A program made the translations under genes and the position numbers. The notes below the pieces were generated by a model that saw only the letters and a list, made by a program, of their open reading frames with translations, did not search any database and was not told the DNA's origin. From an uncultured Bacteroidales bacterium (GTDB lineage: Bacteria > Bacteroidota > Bacteroidia > Bacteroidales > Muribaculaceae), in contig CACYVC010000011.1 of NCBI GenBank assembly GCA_902777835.1, forward strand, positions 1 through 64,000: a DNA stretch of 64,000 nucleotides, written 5' to 3'. Shown here in pieces: positions 53,860 to 63,230 of this stretch. Each line of letters starts with the position of its first letter. The stretch's first letter is position 1.

Positions 53860-54744
53860 ATGAACAAGAAATATATCCCCGATTCTGAGATGATCATCAA
53901 CGATGATGGTTCAATCTTCCACATTCATCTGAAGCCAGAGCAACTCGCCGACAACATCATCATATGCGGCGATCCCAGTCGTGTAAACATGATTGCTTCC
54001 TATTTCGAGACCAAAGAATTCGAAGTATCGAGCCGTGAGTTCCACACCATTGGCGGCACCTATAATGGCAAGCCCATCATGGCGCTGTCGCACGGCATTG
54101 GCGGCGACAACATTGACATTGTGGTCACTGAGCTCGACGCGCTTGCCAACGTAGATTTTGCCACCCGCACTGTCAAAGCCGAGCACCGCACGCTCAACAT
54201 CGTGCGCATTGGCACCAGCGGAGGCTTGCAGCCATACGTTCCCGTTGGCACTCCAGTTATTGCTGCTAAAGCTTTAGGATTTGACGGCGTCATGAACTAC
54301 TATGCTGGCCGCAACGAGGCCTGCGACCTTGAGTTTGAGCGCCAATTCTGCGAGTTTGTGAAGTGGAACCCATTATTCTGCAAACCTTACATCGTGGAGG
54401 CTGACCCAACCCTGGTAGAGAAGATTGGACGCGACGACATGGTGCGCGGCTACACCATCTCGGCTGTGGGATTCTATGGACCACAGGGCCGTGAGGTGCG
54501 TCTGCCTCTCGCTGAGCCAGAACTCAACAAACGCATCGAGGCGTTTGAGTATGAGGGCGGCCACATCACCAACTACGAGATGGAAGGCGCCGCATTGCAA
54601 GGACTCGCCAAGCTTATGGGACACCGTGCAATCACCATCTGCTCCATCATCGCCAACCGCGTGGCAACAGTCGCAAACCCCAACTACAAGACAGCTGTCA
54701 ACGACCTAGTTAAGACCGTTATCGAGCGACTTATGGCAGACTAA
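53860..54744 (+). CDS. Nucleoside phosphorylase (uridine phosphorylase-like)
   Basis: 294 residues, PNP/UDP family. Phosphate-site motif IICGDPSRV at about residue 34, SHGIGGDNIDIVVTEL near 82, RIGTSGGLQPYVPVGT, and the substrate-site NYEMEGAALQGL near 237 with the conserved Met-Glu. It cleaves nucleosides to base and sugar-1-phosphate. Length is slightly above that of uridine phosphorylase (about 253). Base specificity is inferred. Confidence 0.85.
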   Translation: MNKKYIPDSEMIINDDGSIFHIHLKPEQLADNIIICGDPSRVNMIASYFETKEFEVSSREFHTIGGTYNGKPIMALSHGIGGDNIDIVVTELDALANVDFATRTVKAEHRTLNIVRIGTSGGLQPYVPVGTPVIAAKALGFDGVMNYYAGRNEACDLEFERQFCEFVKWNPLFCKPYIVEADPTLVEKIGRDDMVRGYTISAVGFYGPQGREVRLPLAEPELNKRIEAFEYEGGHITNYEMEGAALQGLAKLMGHRAITICSIIANRVATVANPNYKTAVNDLVKTVIERLMAD

Positions 54745-54769
54745 ACCCACGCGAAACAAAACATCAAAA

Positions 54770-54812
54770 GAGGTGGCTTAAGCGTAATGCTTAAAGCCAC
54801 CCCTTTATATTT
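54770..54812. terminator. Terminator after the nucleoside phosphorylase gene
   Basis: GGTGGCTTAAGC (54772-54783) pairs with GCTTAAAGCCACC (54789-54801) with one bulge, followed by CCTTTATATTTATT. Confidence 0.75.
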
Positions 54813-54813
54813 A

Positions 54814-54862
54814 TTGAGTTCTCAGTTTTGAGACCCGTTCCTTTATCCACGTTTCACGCGCT
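54814..54862. repeat. Degenerate heptad block after the zinc-ribbon gene
   Basis: TTGAGTT, CTCAGTT, TTGAGAC, CCGTTCC, TTTATCC, ACGTTTC, ACGCGCT. The reverse complement resembles the GGAACG-GTCTCAAAACTGA words at 38921-38990. The register is weaker than at other loci. Confidence 0.45.
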
Positions 54863-55641
54863 CATGCGTTTTGTGCCTCGATGTCGGTAACGCCAGCAAT
54901 TGATGGGTCAATGAGCACACGGCCGCAATACTCGCAAACGATGATTTTCTTCTTCATCTTAATCTCCATCTGACGCTGGGCAGGGATGCGATTGAAGCAG
55001 CCACCACAGGCATTGCGCTGAACATATACTACTCCCAAACCATTGCGGGCATTCTTACGGATGCGCTTAAAGGCATTGAGCAGACGAGGATCAGCATTGT
55101 TTATCTTATTCTCCAGCTTCTTAGCTTTCTCGCGCTGCTTCTCCTCCTCTTGCTTAGTCTCGGCTATGATGGTGTCGAGCTCGCCCTTCTTCTCGGTGAG
55201 AACCTGCTCATTCTCAGTTAAGTGAGCCTGAAATGCCTGAATTTGCGCCTTTATAGCATCAACCTTGTGAGATGCCTCATCAATCTTTTTCTCAGCCGAC
55301 TGCACGGTAAGCTGCTGGAACTCGATTTCCTTTGTGAGATAATCATACTCGCGGTTGTTGCGCACATTGTCTTGGTCTTTCTCATATTTTGCAATGAGAT
55401 CGCTAGCCTTTGCAATAGTGTCCTTTTGGTTAGCAATCAACGTGTTGAGTTGCTCAATCTCGTCGTTGAAATTACCGATTTTAGTCTGAAGGCCCTCAAT
55501 CTCATCTTCCAGGTCCTGCACCTCGAGTGGCAGTTCGCCACGCTCAGTCTTGAAACGGTCAACCTCCGACAAAGTCTTCTGCAAGTCATAAAGCAGCTTC
55601 AAGCGCTCCTCTACTGTTAGTTCTTTTTCTTGTTTTGCCAT
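54862..55641 (-). CDS. Coiled-coil protein with C-terminal C4 zinc ribbon
   Basis: 259 residues. Residues 15-190 are a long antiparallel coiled coil (heptads of Leu/Ile with Lys/Glu). The C-terminus has a CGGCFNRIP and CEYCGRV pair, four Cys in a zinc ribbon. This is the CT398/CdsZ-like C4-type zinc-ribbon family, whose function is not firmly known. It follows the Nif3-like gene by 12 bases. Confidence 0.87.
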   Translation of the reverse strand: MAKQEKELTVEERLKLLYDLQKTLSEVDRFKTERGELPLEVQDLEDEIEGLQTKIGNFNDEIEQLNTLIANQKDTIAKASDLIAKYEKDQDNVRNNREYDYLTKEIEFQQLTVQSAEKKIDEASHKVDAIKAQIQAFQAHLTENEQVLTEKKGELDTIIAETKQEEEKQREKAKKLENKINNADPRLLNAFKRIRKNARNGLGVVYVQRNACGGCFNRIPAQRQMEIKMKKKIIVCEYCGRVLIDPSIAGVTDIEAQNA

Positions 55642-55653
55642 AATATGATTGTA

Positions 55654-56745
55654 TTATAAATATTTTACCTGATTTTGCTCGCTCTTTGCGAAATCGACTG
55701 CAAAGTTAGGATTTTTTTTCGTAATTATACCATAAAATATCTCTTTTGTGTAATGTTCGCTCTCATAATGCCCAATATCGGCGAGAATTATGCGGTCTTC
55801 ATTACCCTGAAACTCATGATATTTCATGTCGCCAGTGATATACACATCAGCACCCTGCGACATCGCAAGGCCTGTAAACTCAGCACCAGCACCACCACAC
55901 ATCGCTATGCGGCGCACCTGGCGGTCGAGATTGCCGCTATAGCGCAACGCTGCCACCTCAAAGGCACGTTTCACTTTCTCAAGGAACACATGGGCATCCT
56001 GAGGTTCCACATCGCCTATCACACCTAAGCCGGCATAATTGTCGCCATTCTCAAGTGCGATGATATCGAAGGCAGGTTCTTCGTAGGGATGAGCCTTAAT
56101 CATTGCTGCTACTACCCTACCGCACAACGCTTTGTTCACCAGCACCTCAAGGCGCACCTCGGGTTCGCTATGGTCCTCTCCCACGATGCCCGCCCATGGG
56201 TCGGCATCCTTAAGAGGACGATAGTGGCCCTCTCCTTTCATGCTATAAGTGCAGTTGTCGTAGTTTCCAAGCCTGCCGGCACCAGCATCGCACATCGCCT
56301 TTTCTACCGTAGCGACCGCCTCGGTTGGCACAAACACCACAATTTTGCGCTGTGTGCCTTGCTGAGGGTCAAGCACATGCACGTTTTTCATTCCCAACTT
56401 CTCTGCCATCTTGAAATTGACTCCTCCAACGGCGCAGTCCATGTTGGTATGAGCGCAATAGATTGTAATATCGTGCTTAATAGCCTTAGCAACTATTCTT
56501 TCCTGATAGCTACGCCCCACTATCTTCTTCAGACCTCGAAACAACAGTGGATGATGCGAGATTATCATGTTGGCGCCTCGCTCTATTGCCTCGTCAACAA
56601 TTTCCTCACGCACATCGGTGCACAAAAGCACACCGGTAACCTCACTATCAAGGTCTCCCACCTGCATGCCAGCATTGTCCCAGCTCTCCTGCAAGTAAAG
56701 CGGAGCAAAGTCCTCGATAGCACCAGTTATCTCTCTTATTTTCAT
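55654..56745 (-). CDS. Nif3-like dinuclear metal centre protein
   Basis: 363 residues, NIF3/YqfO type with the extra middle (PII-like) domain, about residues 125-235. Metal-site segments are ISHHPLLFRGLK (near 62), HTNMDCAVGG (near 98) and DIGHYESEHY (near 325). The family is a conserved hexameric protein of unclear role, often annotated as a GTP cyclohydrolase I type 2 homologue. The pairing with a zinc-ribbon coiled-coil gene is frequent in Bacteroidota. Confidence 0.9.
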   Translation of the reverse strand: MKIREITGAIEDFAPLYLQESWDNAGMQVGDLDSEVTGVLLCTDVREEIVDEAIERGANMIISHHPLLFRGLKKIVGRSYQERIVAKAIKHDITIYCAHTNMDCAVGGVNFKMAEKLGMKNVHVLDPQQGTQRKIVVFVPTEAVATVEKAMCDAGAGRLGNYDNCTYSMKGEGHYRPLKDADPWAGIVGEDHSEPEVRLEVLVNKALCGRVVAAMIKAHPYEEPAFDIIALENGDNYAGLGVIGDVEPQDAHVFLEKVKRAFEVAALRYSGNLDRQVRRIAMCGGAGAEFTGLAMSQGADVYITGDMKYHEFQGNEDRIILADIGHYESEHYTKEIFYGIITKKNPNFAVDFAKSEQNQVKYL

Positions 56746-56765
56746 ATTTTCAAATAATTATTGGT

Positions 56766-56773
56766 CAAAGATA
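56766..56773 (-). promoter_or_regulatory. Promoter of the Nif3/zinc-ribbon operon
   Basis: CAAAGATA on the plus strand is TATCTTTG on the minus strand, 21 bases upstream of the Nif3-like start codon. Confidence 0.6.
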
Positions 56774-56837
56774 CTATTTTTTACTAAACTATCACAAAAA
56801 ATTTTAAAGCGTAATGCGCTTGGCAAGCAAAGCAGTA

Positions 56838-58280
56838 TCACTCCCAAGCATCGATGTCGTCATTCAACTTAGGAAACAAAGATTTCTTGAAGATAGGACT
56901 CCTAATGCCACGTTTTTTCTGGGTGCGATAGTCGGTAAGCAACTTGAAAGCATATTTGCCAAGCAGCACTATCGCCACTAGGTTGCATAACGTGAGAATC
57001 GCCATGAACACCTCGCCAAGGCTCCACACTACGTCGAGACTTGCAAGGGCACCCATCATCACCATCACGCCACCCGATAGGAATCTAAACACTTGCAGCA
57101 CCCATTTCTTGCGCGTGAGGAACATAATGTTAGCCTCACCATAGTAATAATTGCCAATAATACTGCTGAAAGCGAAGAACAAAACAGCTATGGCAATGAA
57201 TACCATCCCCGCGGGACCGATATGTGACTCTAGAGCAGTTTGAGTCAGCGGAATACCCTCAACCTCACCAACACCACCATAAAAGCCGCTCATCAGGATA
57301 ATGAATGCAGTGCAGGAGCACACTAGCAATGTGTCGGTAAAGACTCCTAAAGATTGAATAAGTCCTTGTTTCACAGGATGCGTCACCGACGCTGTAGCCG
57401 CAGCATTAGGGGCCGAGCCTTCACCTGCCTCATTGCTAAAGAGCCCACGCTTGATGCCAGTACTCATTGCCGCACCAACTAATCCTCCTGCTGCAGGGCC
57501 TATGCCGAATGCACTCTTAATGATAAGACAGAACATATCAGGAATCTTCTCATAGTTCATCACCAGGACGACTATCGCCAAAATAAGGTATCCTATCGCC
57601 ATCACAGGCACTATCACACTGCTAAATTTGACAATGCGCTGGATACCGCCAAAAACAATCACCATAGTGAAAGCACTTAGTGCTAGTCCAATAGCTACGT
57701 GATTAAAACCAAACGCCTTATGCAAAGCATCAGCAATGGTGTTGCTCTGTATGGAGTTATAAGATAGGCCAAATGTAAGTATCAGCAGCACTGCAAAAAG
57801 CGCCGCCATCCATCGGCTGTGAAGACCATGCAGGATATAATAGGCAGGTCCACCGATAAACGACTTTTCGGAACGACGTTTAAAGAGCTGAGCCAGTGTT
57901 GACTCGACAAAAGCTGTAGCAGCTCCAATAAGGGCGATGAGCCACATCCAGAACACCGCGCCTGGACCTCCAACGGCTATTGCACCCGCCACTCCTGCCA
58001 GGTTGCCCGTTCCTACACGTGTTGCCACCGATAGGGCAAAAGCCTGGAACGACGACACATGATGCTTTTCTTTTCCTTTTGGTGAAGATTCCACCAAGAG
58101 TTTGCACATCTCAGGAAACATCCTGAACTGCACAAATTTAGTGCGAATTGTGAAGTATAAACCACACAAAACCAACACGATAACTAGACTATGCCACTCC
58201 CATAGAAAATGGTTCACCGACTCAAGGTGAGTGTTAAGCCATCCTTCCTTTGATAAAAATTCAGTTATCTGGTCAAACAT
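56838..58280 (-). CDS. Alanine/glycine:cation symporter (AGCS family)
   Basis: 480 residues from the ATG at 58280 (a TTG four codons earlier is less likely). About eleven hydrophobic helices. The family signature is visible in SVATRVGTGNLAGVAGAIAVGGPGAVFWMW (in two segments) and FSNEAGEGSAPNAAATA. It imports Ala or Gly with Na+ or H+. Last gene of the porin operon, 13 bases after the solute-binding protein gene. Confidence 0.9.
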   Translation of the reverse strand: MFDQITEFLSKEGWLNTHLESVNHFLWEWHSLVIVLVLCGLYFTIRTKFVQFRMFPEMCKLLVESSPKGKEKHHVSSFQAFALSVATRVGTGNLAGVAGAIAVGGPGAVFWMWLIALIGAATAFVESTLAQLFKRRSEKSFIGGPAYYILHGLHSRWMAALFAVLLILTFGLSYNSIQSNTIADALHKAFGFNHVAIGLALSAFTMVIVFGGIQRIVKFSSVIVPVMAIGYLILAIVVLVMNYEKIPDMFCLIIKSAFGIGPAAGGLVGAAMSTGIKRGLFSNEAGEGSAPNAAATASVTHPVKQGLIQSLGVFTDTLLVCSCTAFIILMSGFYGGVGEVEGIPLTQTALESHIGPAGMVFIAIAVLFFAFSSIIGNYYYGEANIMFLTRKKWVLQVFRFLSGGVMVMMGALASLDVVWSLGEVFMAILTLCNLVAIVLLGKYAFKLLTDYRTQKKRGIRSPIFKKSLFPKLNDDIDAWE

Positions 58281-58293
58281 GGCAAGATGCAAT

Positions 58294-59151
58294 TTACTGA
58301 TAAAAATATTTCTTTATCAACTCATTATATTGAGGCAACTTCTTTACTGCCTTGATGCTCTCATCGAGTTTTTGCTTCATCTCGGTGTTGTCTTTCTTCA
58401 TTATAAACGACTGGAACTGTGAGAAGCTGATAGCTTGCGAGATGTCGACGTTGGGATGTGACGCAGCCATCTTGCGCGCTATTGTCTCGTTGATGACAGC
58501 ATACTTAATGTCGCCACTCGCTACCATCATAAAGAGCTGCTCAGGGCCATAATCAGGGTCAGAAACAACATAAATGGTGTCACCAATCTCACGTGACAGG
58601 CTTATGATGCGCTCACGCATAGGCGATCCCTTGACAATCGTTACCGTGTCGCCGGCCAAATCGAGCTGAGACCTGATGGCAATGCCCCCAGTGTTGCGCT
58701 GAACAAGTACTTGCTTGTCAAGATATATAGCTTCGGAAAACAGATAATTCTCTTTGCTCTCCCTCGTTACTGGAAATTGAGCGGCAAGAAAGTCATAAAC
58801 GTCCTTATTCAAGCCCTCAAGGGCAGTATTCAAACTAACGATAGGATGAAATTTAATTTTAAAACCGCTTGTCTGAGACATTAGATTTATCAACTCATAA
58901 TAGAAGCCACCAGTAGTGTCACCATAGGTATAATAAGAAAGCGGCGAATACTCTATCGCCACATCGATGGTGTCACCAATGCTAGCTTGATCAATGCGGT
59001 TTTTGGAGGTGAGCATCGTCTGCTCCTTGCCGCAATTCTTGAGAGAGAACATCAGTCCAACGACCACGACAAGCAACACCGAATATAGGGCGAGTTGCCA
59101 TTTCTTTATCTTTGAAATCTGTTTGAGCATCTTCTGAATAATATTTGGCAT
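58294..59151 (-). CDS. Membrane-anchored extracellular solute-binding protein (family 3)
   Basis: 285 residues. An N-terminal hydrophobic helix (residues 19-37, LALYSVLLVVVVGLMFSL) is followed by Asn-Cys, possibly a degenerate lipobox or an uncleaved anchor. The rest is a bacterial family 3 solute-binding domain (VAIEYSPLSYY, GFYYELINLMSQTSGFKI, LAAQFPVTRESKENYLFSEAIYL in parts, VTIVKGSPMRERI). It would bind a small amino-acid-like ligand in the periplasm. No ABC permease is adjacent; an AGCS symporter is. Confidence 0.82.
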   Translation of the reverse strand: MPNIIQKMLKQISKIKKWQLALYSVLLVVVVGLMFSLKNCGKEQTMLTSKNRIDQASIGDTIDVAIEYSPLSYYTYGDTTGGFYYELINLMSQTSGFKIKFHPIVSLNTALEGLNKDVYDFLAAQFPVTRESKENYLFSEAIYLDKQVLVQRNTGGIAIRSQLDLAGDTVTIVKGSPMRERIISLSREIGDTIYVVSDPDYGPEQLFMMVASGDIKYAVINETIARKMAASHPNVDISQAISFSQFQSFIMKKDNTEMKQKLDESIKAVKKLPQYNELIKKYFYQ

Positions 59152-59159
59152 AACGAGTG

Positions 59160-61190
59160 TTAGTTAGCAAAATCGACCGAAACTCCCAGCTGGAAGCGGC
59201 CAGGATTCAATGGATAGTGGGGCATAGAGAAGTAGTTATTGCCGCCAACTAAACCTTTGTTAGCATGACTATACATCACATAAAAACGGGCCTTTTTCAA
59301 CTTGAAGTTAGCATACACGTCAGCAAATGCAAAATTGCCACACTCCATCTCGTTTTGATTATAAAAGACCATCGTGGCGGGATTGTAGTTAGGTGCGTAA
59401 TACTTGGTGTAATAGTTGCAATCCACGCCAATCTGCACATCGAGCACCTTAGCAACTTTGAATTTAAGATACATGTTGCTGAATATGGCAAATTTTGGCA
59501 AAGGCAACACCTCGGCACTCGAGGAAGTTTGATAAACAACATCATTGTCCCAGTTGAAGATGCCAAATCCTAAATGGTTGCTCAACGAAGCATTAAACAC
59601 GTGCACCGCAGTGGAACTTTGCTCTGGCATCGCTCTAGAATCAAAATAAATGTAATTATTCAATGTCTCATAACCCACATTGATGCTAGTGTAAACCCAC
59701 GGCAAATCAAGACGGCCGCCAACTCTTATGCGTTGTGTCTTAGAGAAGCTATTATCCCAAGCAAAATGATTAGATATAAACTGCTTGAGCAGATACGGCG
59801 CTTCTAGATTCTTGAAATATCCGTAGGCTTTGAGCGAAACTGTGTCTCCAAAGAGTTTGAAACGGGTGCGAATGTTGCCCTCTACATCTATGTCACCTGC
59901 TACATCACCCAACACACCAAACTGTGCTGTGGCTCCATAGGTCAATATAGAGCCATGCTGCTTGGTCAACTGGCCTCCCACCCATAACAACTGCTGAGTC
60001 TTCTTAGCTGGTATAGAAACCGGCAACTCATCGAGTCCCTCGGGCAGAACGGTGCCGCTCACTGTGTCAACCACCTGCTTATAGTTGCGCACCTCATGTG
60101 TTGCATATACTGAGAATCCAAATTTTGCATATTTGTTGAATCCCTCGAGCAATGCAACACCTAGCGTGTTACGCAGCCTCCACATTCGTGTGGTCTCATC
60201 GGTTCCAGTCAGTGAAAGATAAGTATTTTCATAATAAGACCTATCTTCAGCCGCATTTGTGTTAAGATACAGGTGCTTAGTGGTTTTGAAGTCGGCTGTC
60301 CACACAAACCGTGTCACAGGGATATAGGTTCGACCAATGATAGTGTCGGTAACCGAGTCACGCTCATACTTGTAGTGTCCCACTTTGTAGCTCTGGTTGA
60401 GATAAAACTCAGTACCAGTCAACTTATTGTGAGCCGCTGTGAGACAAGTGGGAATACTTTTGTTGTCGACCTTAGTCTCACCACCCTGCACCTTAGCGGG
60501 ATCGGTAATATATAGGTCGTCGGTGATACCGCCATTCTCCTTACCCAAGTAGTTGTAGCTATTGAAGAAGGTTTGCATCTCATATCGGTCACCCATATAG
60601 CTGCCAAAGATACTCCAACGGAAATTCTTGTCGGCTTGATAGTTATAGGAACCTTTAGAGTAGATATAGTCAATACCGGCACCTATCTCTATCTTTTTGC
60701 CAACGTTACCTGAGAACGTGAACTGAGTTCGGTCCTGATTGCTGTATTTGTTGCCACCAGTACTATGAGAGATAAGCGTCATAGGTATGCGCGTGTTGTA
60801 ATAGCGCTGCGTCTCTACACTGGGCAGCCAGCTCTCTATAGCATCGGCGAAGAAAAATTCGCTTGTGGGTTTACGTTCAAAGAATATCTGATTCTGACCC
60901 GAAGCGCCAAAGTTGCCGGTTGTCGCCCACGCAAGACTCTGATGTGAAGGGATAAAAGACTTGTGATAATTGAGAAATAGTGTGTCGATGGTTGATGGAT
61001 ACTGCAAACCCAACGGTTCGCTTATCGACCAAGCGTAGCTAGGTTCTATTTTCACCTTCTTTGCCTTTGTGCCAATTGCAGACACTTCTCCTTTTCCAGA
61101 AAGTTCCTGTCCTTGAGCAGCAGCGCAAAATACCCAAAGCGCTGCTATAATAAGCATCAATAGTGATTTATATTTAAACACCTTATTCAT
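59160..61190 (-). CDS. Outer-membrane putative porin (Porin_10 type)
   Basis: 676 residues. Signal peptide (about 1-26, ending CAAAQG), then a beta-barrel pattern of alternating aromatic and polar strands (GIDYIYSKGSYNYQ, KLFGDTVSLKAYGYFK, ARFYVMYSHANKGL) and a final strand ending QLGVSVDFAN. It matches the putative Porin_10 family of Bacteroidota. First gene of a three-gene operon with the solute-binding protein (8 bases) and the AGCS symporter, suggesting a path from outer to inner membrane. Confidence 0.83.
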   Translation of the reverse strand: MNKVFKYKSLLMLIIAALWVFCAAAQGQELSGKGEVSAIGTKAKKVKIEPSYAWSISEPLGLQYPSTIDTLFLNYHKSFIPSHQSLAWATTGNFGASGQNQIFFERKPTSEFFFADAIESWLPSVETQRYYNTRIPMTLISHSTGGNKYSNQDRTQFTFSGNVGKKIEIGAGIDYIYSKGSYNYQADKNFRWSIFGSYMGDRYEMQTFFNSYNYLGKENGGITDDLYITDPAKVQGGETKVDNKSIPTCLTAAHNKLTGTEFYLNQSYKVGHYKYERDSVTDTIIGRTYIPVTRFVWTADFKTTKHLYLNTNAAEDRSYYENTYLSLTGTDETTRMWRLRNTLGVALLEGFNKYAKFGFSVYATHEVRNYKQVVDTVSGTVLPEGLDELPVSIPAKKTQQLLWVGGQLTKQHGSILTYGATAQFGVLGDVAGDIDVEGNIRTRFKLFGDTVSLKAYGYFKNLEAPYLLKQFISNHFAWDNSFSKTQRIRVGGRLDLPWVYTSINVGYETLNNYIYFDSRAMPEQSSTAVHVFNASLSNHLGFGIFNWDNDVVYQTSSSAEVLPLPKFAIFSNMYLKFKVAKVLDVQIGVDCNYYTKYYAPNYNPATMVFYNQNEMECGNFAFADVYANFKLKKARFYVMYSHANKGLVGGNNYFSMPHYPLNPGRFQLGVSVDFAN

Positions 61191-61200
61191 TATTAGTGTG

Positions 61201-61208
61201 CAAAGATA
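61201..61208 (-). promoter_or_regulatory. Promoter of the porin operon
   Basis: CAAAGATA on the plus strand is TATCTTTG on the minus strand, 11 bases from the start codon, implying a very short leader. Confidence 0.55.
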
Positions 61209-61488
61209 GCAACTTTAACGCAATAAACGAGAAATAAGCACAAGTTTTATCACTTTTTATAATAATGTCATCAAAAACCACTAAATCACAAGCAATGCAA
61301 AAAACGACTTTTTTACTCAAGTATATTAAAGAATTAAAAAAGCATGGCAAGTGGTCTTAATTTAGTTTAAAATGTGAGTGTTGACTATTGTTCATGAAAT
61401 ATTTTGCTGTACTTTTACGTTCAAATTCCAAAAGTTAATTTTAACTATTACACTTTTAAAACAGAACAAAAATTTAACAAATACAATT

Positions 61489-63000
61489 ATGAATAAGTAC
61501 AAGAAATTCACACTCCTAATTGCGGCAATGGCAATCACAGCTAATTCCGCCTTCGCCACCACCGATGGCGATGTCATGAAAGATTCATTCATCACGTCCA
61601 ACAATGCTCAAGCTACAGTTACACCTGTGGCAACCAACCGATATGGCCTCGACTTCACAAAAGCTGCCGAGAGCACTATCAACTCGGTGGTCAGCATCAA
61701 GTCATTTGCAACACCACGCCAACAACAGTATTTTGGTGGCGACTTTGTGGACCCGTTTGAGTTCTTCTTTGGACCTGGCTTTGGAGGACAGACGCCACAG
61801 AGAAAGCAACAACAACAGCAACAAAAGAAGTCAGAACCACAACCCACCGGCTCAGGCTCGGGTGTAATCATCTCTGAAGACGGCTACATTGTCACCAACA
61901 ACCACGTGATTGATGGCGCCGAAAAGCTTGAGGTAACCCTCAACGACAATCGCAAATTCAACGCACGCGTCATCGGCACCGACCCCAACACCGACATCGC
62001 CCTACTCAAAATCTCGGCAACCAAGCTCACACCTATCGTCTTTGCCAACAGCGACAACGTGAAAGTGGGCGAATGGGTGCTTGCCGTGGGCAACCCCTTC
62101 GGCCTCAACTCAACAGTTACCGCAGGCATCGTTAGCGCCAAGGCACGTGGCGTGAGCAAGGGCAACAACGTGGGCATCGAGTCATTCATTCAGCACGATG
62201 CGGCAGTGAATCCAGGCAACAGCGGTGGCGCCTTGGTCAATGTTGACGGCGAACTCATTGGCATAAACACCATGATATACTCCAACACTGGCAACTATGC
62301 TGGCCACTCGTTTGCAATCCCATCGGCAGTGGTGAACAAAATTGTCACCGACATCAAGCAGTATGGCAGCGTGCAGCGCGCAGTGCTTGGCATCCAGTTC
62401 ACCGAACTCGATGCCGACAAGGCAAAAGAGGAGAAAATCACTGCCACTACCGAAGGTATATATGTTAATAAGGTGAACGACCTCAGCTCGGCCAAGGAAG
62501 CCGGCATCAAGGAGGGCGACGTGATTATCGGCCTCAATGGCATGACCATCAAGAATGGCGGACAAATGCTTGAGGAAATGAGCAAACTGCGCCCAGGAGA
62601 TAAGGCTACCGTTAAATATATACGCGACAACAAGGTGAAGACCACAACTGTCACATTTAAGAACGACCAAGGAACCACTAACATTACTAAGAGTTCGGAC
62701 TTCACTTCTCTGGGATGTGCATTCCTACCACTAACCGCTGAGGAGAAAGAGGAACTGGGAGTTAGTAACGGCGTGAAAGTTACTGGACTCAAGGACGGCA
62801 AGTTTAAAGCTGCTGGCATCACCAACGGATTTATCATCACCGACATCAACAACATTCGCGTCAACAATCAAGACGAAGTAGAAGACATCTACAACGCCAT
62901 CATGCGCGACAAGGAAAGCGACAAGGTGATGTTCATCACAGGAATTAAAACAAACGGCAAGAAAACCTATATCGCAGTAGATCTAGCCGACCAAGAATAA
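61489..63000 (+). CDS. Do-family serine protease/chaperone (HtrA/DegP type)
   Basis: 503 residues from the ATG at 61489, which starts a signal peptide (ending NSAFAT); upstream codons would remove the signal. A Gln-rich linker (about 103-118) precedes the trypsin-like domain with His139 (NNHVIDGA), Asp169 (NTDIALL) and Ser245 (GNSGGA). Two PDZ domains follow (about 300-390 and 410-500). It degrades or refolds damaged periplasmic proteins. Single gene with a terminator. Confidence 0.94.
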   Translation: MNKYKKFTLLIAAMAITANSAFATTDGDVMKDSFITSNNAQATVTPVATNRYGLDFTKAAESTINSVVSIKSFATPRQQQYFGGDFVDPFEFFFGPGFGGQTPQRKQQQQQQKKSEPQPTGSGSGVIISEDGYIVTNNHVIDGAEKLEVTLNDNRKFNARVIGTDPNTDIALLKISATKLTPIVFANSDNVKVGEWVLAVGNPFGLNSTVTAGIVSAKARGVSKGNNVGIESFIQHDAAVNPGNSGGALVNVDGELIGINTMIYSNTGNYAGHSFAIPSAVVNKIVTDIKQYGSVQRAVLGIQFTELDADKAKEEKITATTEGIYVNKVNDLSSAKEAGIKEGDVIIGLNGMTIKNGGQMLEEMSKLRPGDKATVKYIRDNKVKTTTVTFKNDQGTTNITKSSDFTSLGCAFLPLTAEEKEELGVSNGVKVTGLKDGKFKAAGITNGFIITDINNIRVNNQDEVEDIYNAIMRDKESDKVMFITGIKTNGKKTYIAVDLADQE

Positions 63001-63100
63001 CCATTCTTTCTGGGTAAAATGCTTACTATCGAATGGCATTGAGCATACTATGCCTCCACTCGCTTAATCGCATTTTTCATTACGCACAATAACAACCAAC

Positions 63101-63135
63101 TAAAGGCGGTCGAAACTTACGACCGCCTTGCTTGT
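63101..63135 (+). terminator. Terminator after the HtrA gene
   Basis: AAGGCGGTCG (63103-63112) pairs with CGACCGCCTT (63120-63129) around a 7-base loop. The T-run is weak. Confidence 0.7.
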
Positions 63136-63198
63136 TAAACTGTGTTAATTAATTAAACTTTTTGACTCTTTTATGCGTCTTACCTCAGAAAGTTTTTG

Positions 63199-63206
63199 TA
63201 ATTTTG
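63199..63206 (+). promoter_or_regulatory. -7 promoter element for the sigma factor gene
   Basis: TAATTTTG, 24 bases upstream of the start codon. Confidence 0.6.
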
Positions 63207-63230
63207 CAAGCTTAACTCTACAATTCAAGT

